DNA of 64,000 nucleotides from Macrostomum hystrix (taxonomy: Eukaryota > Platyhelminthes > Macrostomidae): the NCBI GenBank assembly GCA_950097015.1, contig CATNEN010000038.1, positions 124,001 through 188,000 on the forward strand, given 5' to 3'. The number at the start of each line of letters is the position of its first letter. Position 1 is the stretch's first letter. The notes beneath the pieces are model-generated. The model was not told the DNA's origin and did not search any database. It was given only the letters and a program-made list of their open reading frames with translations. Below are positions 42,901-54,900 of the stretch, piece after piece. The translations under genes and the position numbers were made by a program.

Positions 42901-45900
42901 GCCCACCTGCCCATCGGCGGCTCACCTGCAGCGCCGCGGACGCAGCCTGCCTGGCTGCCTCCTCGAACCAGACGGGCGGTGTTTGGTGCAGCTCCAGGAC
43001 CACGCTGCGCACCCGGGCCTCGAGCTGGGGATCAACGGCCGGGATCGGCTCGGTGGGTCGCTCGCCCAGCTTGGCTAAAATCTGGCGCTGCGTCTCCTGC
43101 ACCGCTGCCAGCATCTGGGAGATGCCGTGCACCGCGGTGGACAGCTCGCCAACTCGACCGTCTAGATCTGCGCCGAGTTTGTTGAGCTGAGTGTCGACTC
43201 CCTGTAAAGATAAGGTTTGTTAGATCTACGTCCAAACCACTGGTACCGGGTCATATGTAGACTAACAAATGAAATTTCAAATGAGCCACATGAGCTGCTG
43301 AGCAAGCTGCTGAGCACCCCAACCTTGAACTTTCGCTCCAGCTCCATCCCGATGCCGCTGGTCGCGTCTGTCATCTGCTTGGCCATGTCCATCGCGGCGC
43401 TGGGAAACAGCGACTGGCCTCCTGCGGCCGGCTGCGGCCCCGACGTCCTGACGATGATTGACTTCGAGTCGCCCCGACCGCCGCGGCTCTTCTGCTGAGT
43501 CTCCTGGCCGTTGCGCAGGTAGTCCATGGCCTTCATGTGCTCCCACTTGATCAGCTCACGCTCCTTCTTCAGATTGTCAGTGTACTTGATCTTCAGCGGG
43601 TCGAACAGATCGGAGCGGCGCAGGCCCTGGTAGCGCAGCTGGATGTAGAAGCCCAGCTGGTAGGCGTGCCAGATGAAAATCAGCGGCGGCGCCAGCGGCG
43701 ACCTCTCGATGTACTCCTTGATCATGCTGTAGCGCTGGTAGTTCCAATGCAGCGCCGAGAACTGGTTGATCATCTCGTAGGTGCTTGAGAACATGGCGAT
43801 CAGCAGGTTGAACATCAAGATGTTCGTCAGCAGTACATACACGCCGAGCATCACTGGGACGAGCCATACAGCTGTCCAGTGTGGGCACTGGCCGTCATTC
43901 TTGCAGCCGTCATCTAAAAGTATTTACAGGTACATTTTTCTAATTTGACAGGCTGTGACATTTGACAGTCTGTGACATTTGACAGTCTGTGACATTTGAC
44001 AGTCTGTGACATTTGACAGTCTGTGACATTTGACAGGCTGTGACATTTGACAGTCTGTGACATTTGACAGTCTGTGACATTTGACAGGCTGGGGCATTTG
44101 ACAGTCTGTGACATTTGACAGTCTGTGACATTTGACAGCTGTGACATTTGACAGTCTGTGACATTTGACAGTCTGTGACATTTGACAGGCTGTGACATTT
44201 GACAGTCTGTGACATTTGACAGTCTGTGACATTTGACAGGCTGGGGCATTTGACAGTCTGTGACATTTGACAGTCTGTGACATTTGACAGCTGTGACATT
44301 TGACAGTCTGTGACAGTCTGAGTCTATGGCATTTGACATCCTCTGCATTTGATACGATGTGGAAAATGACATCTAGTCAAAGATTTGCTCGTACGTGACA
44401 TTTAAAACCCCGTTAACTTTGACTAACAGCGTACCTGTCTATTCAAGTCTGTCAGCCTGCTAAAATGCAACAACAAATAGATGAGCATGAACTCACCCTT
44501 GGCCTGAATGATATCCAAGGAAAACTCGCCGAACATTTGAAAGTAGGATTTGGTGAGGAAGTTGACCAGCACATCGATCTGGGTCATCGGGCTGGGAAAT
44601 GTCCTGTTGTATTCTGTGCTCGGAGTGTACATGCCGCTGGGGTAGGCGATGGACTGTGCAGCCACCCCATAGCCCAGCACGAATACCAGCAGGATGACCA
44701 TGAAGGGCACCAGATCGTTAATCACCATCTTGCCTATCATAATCAGCTTGGGTCCCAGGGCTATGTGGAAGCTGAAGATGTACATCAGGCGGATGTAGTA
44801 GGCGAACAGGCTGAACGCGTAGCAGATCCGGGCTATGATGAAGAACTCGCTGGTCAGTATGACGTCATAGCCTTGCACATCGGAGTGCACGTCGCTTAAT
44901 AAGGAGATCATCCGCAGAATGAATCCCAGCGTGAATAAACCCACTGCGATGCAGTCCAGCTTGTTCCAGCTGTCAGAGATGTACGTTGAAAAGCTGATGC
45001 CGGACATTGTGGCCTGGATGTGGGCGTTGTGCGTGTTTGCGAATCGTCATAGGTTCCCTTCGGGTACGGATTTAGAATAGGGATTCCCATCGGATGTGGA
45101 TTTAGAAAAAAGGAATTCCCTTCCTAAATGGAATTAGAAACTGGGATTCCCTTCCAAAACGGAATTAGAAACTGGGATTCCCTTCCAAAACGAAATTAGA
45201 AACTGGGATTCCCTTCCAAAACGGAATTAGAAACTGGGATTCCCTTCCAAAACGGAATTAGAAACTGGGATTCCCTTCCAATACGGATTTAGAAGTGGGG
45301 ATTCCCTTTGTATGCGAATTTAGAAACTGGGATTTCCATCCGATACAGATTAAGAAACTGGGATTACCATCCGATGCGGATTAAGAAACTGGGATTACCA
45401 TCCGATACGGATTTAGAAACTGGGATTCCCATTCGATATGAATTTTGAAATTGTGATTCCCATCCAATACTGATTTCGCAACTGGAATTCCTCGAATATC
45501 AGAAATAAACAATCCGGCACTATTAGACTCACGCTATAATAGATAAATTAAATAATTTTCACAACTGCAAAGACCCATATATATTTGGACAGAAAATAGG
45601 AAATTCATAATAGGAGCTCATAATGTGATACAACACCATTGTGAGAGAATAGTCACTCAAGGCATGCAACTTTCTAAATAACTCTCTAGCTGCTACTAAA
45701 GAAGCAACAACCCCTTCTAAGTACTTTTAAAAATATAAATGAATTTTATCAGCAGGTCTACAGAAATACAGATAAACAGAAAAACAACTACATACCCATA
45801 AAGTCTTCCAACATACAAACCCCTCCACTCCTCAACCCCCAAAACCCCTCCACTCCTCAACCCCCAAAACCCCTCCACTCCTCAAACCCCTAAACTCCTC

Positions 45901-48900
45901 CACTCCTCAACCCCCAAAACCCCTCAACTCTTCAACCCGCAAAACCCCTCCACTCCTCAACCCCCAAAACCCCTCAACTCTTCAACCCGCAAAACCTCTC
46001 CTCTCCTCAACCCCCAAAACCCCTCCACTTCACAAACCCCTAAACCCCTCAACTCCTCAACCCCGAAAACCCCTCCACTCCTCAAACCCCTAAACTCCTC
46101 CACTCCTCAACCCCCAAAACCCCTCAACTCTTCAACCCGCAAAACCCCTCCACTCCTCAACCCCCAAAACCCCTCCACTCCTCAACCCCCAAAACCCCTC
46201 CACTCCACAAACCCCTAAACCCCTCAACTCCTCAACCCCTAAACCCCTAAACAAACTCTCAGCCATTTAGCCAACAATGCTTCCACGCCTGAACCCCTCA
46301 ATCCTTAAACCCAGAACCCTTAACTCTCAATCATCATGCATATTCCCCATACTTTATTAACAAGCCAATGAGCACAATTTTATGAGGAATAAAATTTTAG
46401 GGATAATACGCTCGTAGTTAAGCAAAACTCTTAAGTAGAAGTCGTGGTAAAGAAAAGGCAAATTAATTACTAGTATTTGACAACTTTAAATAAAATAATT
46501 TTTTAAGGAAATAAAAAGGCCACACCGCATTACTTTATTAAAAGAACCAGTGTACATACTATAAGTAGCATATTTTGCGCGCTTTATGTGTGCACAATAA
46601 ACTATTTGGGTATGTCTTCTCTCAGAACTAAAACAAAATAGTCTCAGGTGGTAGTTCGTACACTAGAAGAGGTGCGATAAACTGGCAGGCAAAAAAATCA
46701 AAATTTCATCACTTTTTGACATTACTCGCTACTTACAGTTAAAATCTGAAAAAATGATTTTGAAAACCGGAATTTGATTGGCCACTTGCTGTTCACTGAC
46801 ATCACCAACATGAGTTATCAGACAGATTTGTAGCTATAGTTCAAATCTATTTAGTGAAAACTCACCTGCTTAATCTCCTCCAACAGCAGCGTGACCATCC
46901 AGCCGATGACCACGTACTCCAGTGGCTGAATCTTGTGTGACAGCTCGTACAGCATCATGTAGCTGAATATGACTAGAAATGCCACGTAGGATATCTGCGG
47001 ATACATTGCAGACAGCAGCTACAGATTTGCTGATGTACAGCTTCATGGATTCATTTATATAACATTTGATGACCATATCTAACATGTGACAGCCATATCT
47101 AACTTGTGACAGTCATATCTAACATGTTGCAGAAGTATCTAACATGTTACAGCCAAATCTAACATGTCACGGCAATATCTAGCATTTGACAGCCATATCT
47201 AACATGTGACAGCCATATCTAACATGTCATGGCAATATCTAACATTTGACAGCCATATCTAACATGTGACAGCCATATCTAACATGTGACAGCCATGTCT
47301 AACATGTGACAGCCATATCTAACATGTGACAGCCATGTCTAACATGTGACAGTCATATCTAACATGTTACAGAAGTATCTAACATGTTACAGCCATATCT
47401 AACATGTTACAGCCATATCTAACATGTGACAGTCATATCTAACATGTTACAGCCATATCTAACATGTGACAGTCATATCTAACATGTTACAGCCATATCT
47501 AACATGTCACGGCAATATATAACATTTGGCAGCCATATCTAACATGTGACAGCCATATCTAACATGTTCCAGCCATATCTAACATGTGACAGCCATATCT
47601 AAAATGCGACAGCCTTATCTAACAGGTGAGTTAACGTGTTAGACAGCGAATGAAACGCAACCGACCGTGTTGTAGACGAAGCGAATGACGGGAGCCATGT
47701 AGAAGTCGCGTATGCGGCCAATCATTTGGCAAAAGTTCAGACTCTCCGAACTTAGCACACTGCTCAGAAATTATTGGGGATAGAAATGATTAGGGTGAGT
47801 AGCTTTAAGCTTAGTCAAATTTAATAAATTTCTGCTTAAACAAACTATGAGTAGAAATATGAGCATCAGTCGCTAACGGGTTAGTTGTTTTATGTTTACG
47901 AGAAATTCTGCTTCGTCAAAAAACTTGGCATTTTCTACGTAGGACTTCCGAGATCTCGACTGGAAAAATTGTAACAAATAAAATATGTATGAACGGTTGT
48001 TAGTTTTAACAAAAAAAAGATTTGAGCTACCCGTGACGGGACTCGAACCCGCAATCTTCTACTTAGGAGGCAGACGCCTTATCCATTAGGCCACACGGGC
48101 TCCCACTGTAACAATGCGAACCGAGAACTAGTCTTTCGGAGCTTTTCTGTGGGCAGACCCCCCCCTGCCAAGGCTGTTGAATCATTTCAAGTACTCAAAG
48201 CCACACGCCCTCCCAGCATTGAGTGGCGTTTAGAGTTTCGGACTTGAATTCTTGTGGGGCAATGTGCGCTGGCGTAACCCACTCTGTCACAAGTGTGCGG
48301 GCTTCATGTTTCACAACCTTAGTTGCACCCGCTTGGGTTGTTGGGTCGATACAATGTGTTGATCCCAAAATCTTAATATCATGTACCTATAGATGGACCG
48401 TAACGAATGACTATTTTATGAATACTTATTGAAGCCTACGCATGCCACTTTCAAATAGTGTGTTGCTCTTGGCTAGGTAGCAGCAACAATGCTCCTCAAA
48501 TCCAGTCGTCTGGTCCCTGTCCCTCCAATTCAGTGCTGCATATGTATTTATTACCATTGCATTACCACTATTAATAATAATTAATAATGATAATAATTGA
48601 TTACACCTGCCCCAATTGGGTCAGATGTGCAGCCGACAGCACAGCCGCAGCTAATGCGCGGCGCATCTGAAGGCTGCGTACAGCTGTTCAGTCCACGGAC
48701 TGGGGGGACGCCACACCCACCTTCAATTATCCCAGCTGATGCTGGTACCCATTTAACAGCTGGGTGAACTGAAGCAATGCAGAGTTAAGTGTCTTGCTAA
48801 AGGACACAAATTGTTCCAGTGGAGTCGGGAATCGAACCCCCGTCCTTCAAGTCGTGAGTCCGACGCCCTAACCACTAGGCTACAACCTCAGCTAGATTAG

Positions 48901-51900
48901 ATTACAACTAGATTACCACTATTAGCATTTTGGTATAAACTTTAGGGCAAGGCACAGCAATGTCACAACATTCTTAGGGAGGTAAGAACATCTTACTCTG
49001 CTTTTTAAAAACCTTTACACTCCATCTAGGACTTGGCCATGGCTTCAGTTGACTTGTTGCTATTTTTAGAACATCTGTGGGGAAACCTAATCACCCTCCA
49101 ACCAGTCACGTGACTCGCTCGCGTCAGCCAATCACAAATTCAAGGTCGGTTTCCAGTTTCTACTACGAAGATGGCTAGTATTTTTCATCCTTCATTTTTA
49201 GAATTGAATTCACATTTAAATGAAATGAAAAAGGCAGTCCGTTTCAGATCTACCAGGATCGGATACACACAAGGATGTTCAAACTTAGTTTTTGAGCTGT
49301 TTAAAACAAAAGCAAGTTTTGTTGGGGAATTAACCCACTCAGGCTCTGCAGCATGGATGGCATCGCCTGAGGTGCCAACACCATTGTTATCCTCGTCAGG
49401 CCGATGATCGGCTCCTTCGCTGTAAGTAAGCAAAATTATTTTACAAAGAAACCATTTAAAATGATTATTTAGCGCATTACGGGTGGTTACTGATTTTGGT
49501 TTTTTAAACTAAATTGGAAAACGAAAAATGATGAGATTCATGCAACTATTTATTATAAAACTGGTAGCGGGTTTTTTCGGATAGGCAGCAGCAACAATGG
49601 AGTGCAAGTAAAGAATCAAATGAAGTTTTCATTTTCATTTTGGTAATATAAAAAGCATGCAAACTAAAATGAACTTGACATTAAAATATTTGTGCAAAAA
49701 ATGAAATTATTATCAATTTACCGTCAAGGGAAATTACTAGACCTACATTTTTTATTTGAACTAGAACTAAAACCTTAGAGACTAGAACTGATTTTTTTCA
49801 GATTGGTCAGGGTGAGAACCGGATTGTTGTCTGATTGGTCTGTAGGGCAGAGTGAAGAAGTGGCTAGTTGTCTGATTGGTCTGCAGGGCAGAGTGAAGAA
49901 GTGGCTAGTTGTCTGATTGGTCTGCAGGGCAGAGTGAAGAAGTGGCTAGTTGTCTGATTGGTCTGCAGGGCAGAGTGAAGAAGTGGCTAGTTGTCTGATT
50001 GGTCAGAGCGGAGTGAAGACGTGGTTGTTGTCTGATTGGTCAGGGCGGAGTGAAGAAGTGGTTGTTGTCTGATTGGTCTGGGCGGAGTGAAGAAGTGGTT
50101 GTTGTCTGATTGGTTTGGGCGGAGTGAAGAAGTGGTTGTTGTCTGATTGGTCTGGGCGGAGTGAAGACGTGGTTGTTGTCTGATTGGTCAGGGCGGAGTG
50201 AAGAAGTGGTTGTTGTCTGGTTGGTCTGGGTGGAGTGAAGAAGTGGTTGTTGTCTGATTGGTCTGGGCGGAGTGAAGAAGTGGTTGTTGTCTGATTGGTC
50301 TGGGCGGAGTGAAGAAGTGGCTAGTTGTCTGATTGGTCAGGGCGGAGTGAAGAAGTGGTTGTTGTCTGATTGGTCAGGGCGGAGTGAAGAAGTGGTTGTT
50401 GTCTGATTGGTCAGGGCGGAGTGAAGAAGTGGCTAGTTGTCTGATTGGTCAGGGCGGAGTGAAGAAGGGACTAGTTGTCTGATTGGTCAGGGCGGAGTGA
50501 AGAAGGGGCTAGTTGTCTGATTAGATTGGGTCTGAGAAGCAGATAATGTTCAGGGTGGAGCCATTTTCACACCAAAATCTGACAATGAAGGCCCTGATTG
50601 TATTTCTGTGACCTTTTTGTCTGCAGCATAATCATATAATGTGTGTTGTGATCTATATAAACTATAACTCTGCTGTTTGTACTGTCGGAAATTTTAGTTC
50701 TACTTATTATGGTCGGCACTGGTCGGATAGCATGGATATTGTAAAATCCTAATTTTGGAGTGTACTTTTCAGTTTAATTGACGCTAATCACTACACAGTC
50801 AAGATGAATATTTATTCAATTCAAAACTAGCTAAGACAAAATTCCATAGACTAAGTTCAAGAGTTCATTCTCAGAAGCGCAGTCAAAATATGCACTTTTG
50901 ATACTTACGAACTTTTCGTTATGAATTTCGGCGGCCTAATTTCGTGTAAATAGTGAAAATGCGTTGGAAATTAGAATGGCAATGTTTGATGTAAAGTGCT
51001 GTTTCAAAGCAGAAATATCGACCTTGTAAGTATTTCTGATGGATTTTTATATCTCCATATGCAGTCATGTAAGCCCAATTAGCAGGTAGTTATAAATTTG
51101 ATGAATATGATGCAAGCGACATGTCCAAGAAATTGTTTTACATTTTCCATTGTTCCGTATTGACCAGTAAAATCTATGTTAAACTGCTTGGGTGCTCATG
51201 CAATAGTCATTGGTTCCAGTAAATATGTCAGCATTTCTGATTACATTTTCTTAAAATAAGCTTTACAAGTAGATATTTTTTTCACAAAACGGCATTGTAA
51301 ATCCCCTGACGTTTAAAGTTAGTTTTTTTATTTCAGCGCGAATCATACTACTCACTTCTCCTGGCCGGGGTAGTACTGCGCAGCTTCTGCTTGCTCATTC
51401 ATGTCCACCGCAACGCCTTCAGTACTTGACGCCTTCATCAATTGTTGCTGCTTCTGCTGCTGCTGCTGATGCTGTAGCTGCTGCTGCTCCTGCTGCAGCT
51501 GCTGCTGTGTAATCGCCTGCTGTCGCTGAGCTTCCTCTTCGGTCAGTTTGAACAGCATTATCTTTGGAATGAACAGCGGGCAGCACATGCCGCACAGGAT
51601 GCCGAATGAGAATCGAGCCATGGCGTTTTTTGGGCTCAGCCGGCCCATCCAGGTGCTGGTGAGGAAGTCCTGGCAGCACGGGTGGGCCATGAACTTGATG
51701 CTCTCCCCCTCAGCGGCCAGATAGATGCACGAGCTGTCGCCGTAGAATGCCAGCTCGCGGTTGATGAGGAACTGGGCGCGGCGCTCATCCTCGCGGTAGC
51801 ACTGGTCCAGCACGCCCAGAGCGTGATCCTCGAACTGGGCGGCGCCGCGCTGAAAGTCCTCCTTGTCAGTGAAGTCGTCGGTTCTGCCGCCCATGGCTTT

Positions 51901-54900
51901 CAGAATCATTGAGGACAGCAGAGCGGCAGCGATCGGCTCCTGGGATTCGGAGTAAAGGCCGTACATAGTACATTGTGGCTTGCGTGTCTATCAGTACATT
52001 AGAAAGCTAACGTTTTCTTTACTTTTCCTTCTTCGTTTTTCTCGACGCAGAACTCATCGGGTTTGACTCGATGGGAACTCCAGGGCGAGTAGACCTCATC
52101 GGGAATGACTCGATGGGAACTCCAGGGCGAGTAGACCTCATCGGGAATGACTCCATGGGAACTCCAGCGCGAGTAGACTTCATCCGGAATGACTCGATGG
52201 GAACTCCTGGGCGAGTAGACCTCATCGGGAATGACTCTATGGGAACTCCAGGGCGAGTAGACCTCATTGGGAATGACTCGATGGGAACTCCTGGGCGAGT
52301 AGACCTCATTGGGAATGACTCGATGGGAACTCCAGGGCGAGTAGACCTCATTGGGAATGACTCGATGGGAACTCCAGGGCGAGTAGACCTCATCGGGAAT
52401 GACTCGATGGGAACTCCAGGGCGAGTAGACCTCATCGGGAATGACTCGATGGGAACTCCAGGGCGAGTAGACCTCATCGGGAATGACTCGATGGGAACTC
52501 CAGGGCGAGTAGACTTCATCGGGAATGACTCGATGGGAACTCCAGGGCGAGTAGACCTCATCGGGAATGACTCGATGGGAACTCCAGGGCGAGTAGACTT
52601 CATCGGGAATGACTCGATGGGAACTCCAGGGCGAGTAGACTTCATCGGTAGTAACTGGAAAAATTGGCAGCGAGAGCGCAAGCAAATTCTGATCCTAATA
52701 TACCCGCTCACCTTCTCCATTGTCCAGAAAAGCTCCGCCATTTGAAGCTTGCCAACAAGCAGGGACCAGATCAGCAGCTCCCTGGCGGGACGCTCAAGTG
52801 TCAGCGATTTGGCTCGGGTCTCTGCAAATCGATTGTTTAATGTCCATCTGGCATGCCTGAGTTCTCTTGGACATTGTGTTTCAGTTTCAGTAGTCTACAC
52901 TCTGACGTCTTTAAAATACCCTTCTGTCTTTAGTGCCATTTAGTGCCATTTAAGCAGGTGTGAGACGTACAGGAAACTAAAAGAACAGCAGAAGCGAAGC
53001 GGCTTACAAAGTATCCAAAGCCATTAAAGACTGCACACTAGACTAAAGGAATCAACTGCAAAGCATTCTTTACGCCAGCAGATTAGTAAAACAACGCGAT
53101 TTTAAACGATTGAAAATTTCAAACACTGATCGATTGATCTCTCATTAAAAGCTTATCTAGCAGTGAATGAATAAAAATCTATAATTTTGTCATCTATTGA
53201 CTGTCTTGTTTTTGTGTTTACAGTACATTGCTGGGGGTGGCAGAGCGGCTAACATGCTTCTGCAAATAGCGCAATTTGCATACAGTACATGCAGTACTTT
53301 AGTACTTACAAGACAAATACGTCTCCATATAGATTTTTATTCATCCAGTGAGGCATAATCGAGTGAGTAAAGAGTTATTCAAATATTCGAGTAGTATTTC
53401 TTCAGCAAGTTCAGTAAGTGAGAAGACAGAAGACGAAAATTTAGTGACGAATATTGTTAGACGAGTACGTTCCCGCTTTCCGCGAAAGACAACCAAAGAG
53501 GAATTTAAACAAGAAAATTATGTTGACCATGACGCATGTTTAGAACATTGCGGCCTGCTATTGTACCTTCCACTTCCACAAGCTTTTGGTGGTGATCAGC
53601 TAGAAACGCCAACGAGCAATAGGTTATTTTAACAAATGCGTCTTGACAAGTTTTTTGGATTTGTTAAGGGTACATTTCATGGGTACACGTAATACTGGTT
53701 CCAGTACTTGTAAGAACTTTGGATCTAGTTGAATTAATTAAGTAATAAATAAATTTCCTAATAGAAGGCATTCTAAAATTCGATTTCAAGATCCGGAGAG
53801 AAAAAGTGTTGCAATTAAGACAAACGATTAGGAAAAATAATATTATGAAAATTAAATAAATTTTGTTAAAAATAAATTTTATGCAACTCAAGCTGAAAGA
53901 TGTCTTTAGACCAATAAATATGGGAATAGTGCATGGCTGACACACTGATGGAACTGGAAGACAGCAGGTCTGACACACTGATGGAACTGAAAGACAGCAG
54001 GTCTGACACACTGATGGAACTGGAAGACAGCAGGTCTGACACACTGATGGAACTGGAAGACAGCAGGTCTGACACACTGATGGAACTGGAAGACAGCAGG
54101 TCTGACACACTGATGGAACTGGAAGACAGCAGGTCTGACACACTGATGGAACTGAAAGACAGCAGGTCTGACACACTGATGGAACTGAAAGACAGCAGGT
54201 CTGACACACTGATGGAACTGAAAGACAGCAGGTCTGACACACTGATGGAACTGAAAGACAGCAGGTCTGACACACTGATGGAACTGAAAGACAGCAGGTC
54301 TGACACACTGATGGAACTGGAAGACAGCAGGTCTGACACACTGATGGAACTGAAAGACAGCATGGCTGACACACTGATGGAACTGGAAGACAGCAGGTCT
54401 GACACACTGATGGAACTGGAAGACAGCAGGTCTGACACACTGATGGAACTGGAAGACAGCAGGTCTGACACACTGATGGAACTGGAAGACAGCAGGTCTG
54501 ACACACTGATGGAACTGGTGTAAGTGATGGCATCACGCTCTGAGGCACTGATTCATAATTGTCAGATTCAATCGTTCGCAGGTGCCATGGAAAATATACA
54601 TGGGACAATAGGCATACGGTATTTAGATCCATGACAGTACAAGGGTTTAACAAGTACAGCAGGAATAAATTTAGAAAATACCTTCTTCAATCAGCCAGTT
54701 TGAGCTGAAACCTGGGATACCATTCTTTCCACCTCTGCCGCCGCCACCGCCACCACCGCCACCGCCGCCTCCCCCGCCGAGGCTGAGATCACCAGCGGAG
54801 ACCAGCGACGGCATCGAGGGCAGCTGGGTGTCGAACATGGACGGAGAGATGTTAAGAATCTCCATGAACTCCAGCGAGGAGCGGCGGCGGCGCAGAGGTA

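Noticed and set aside
42602-43190. Plus-strand frames opposite TRPM2 exon 14 and its intron
   Set aside because: Shadows of a minus-strand coding exon and a 27-bp in-frame repeat.
51999-52745. Frames over 200 codons on both strands in TRPM2 intron 8
   Set aside because: 42-bp repeat artefact lying between two well-supported exons.
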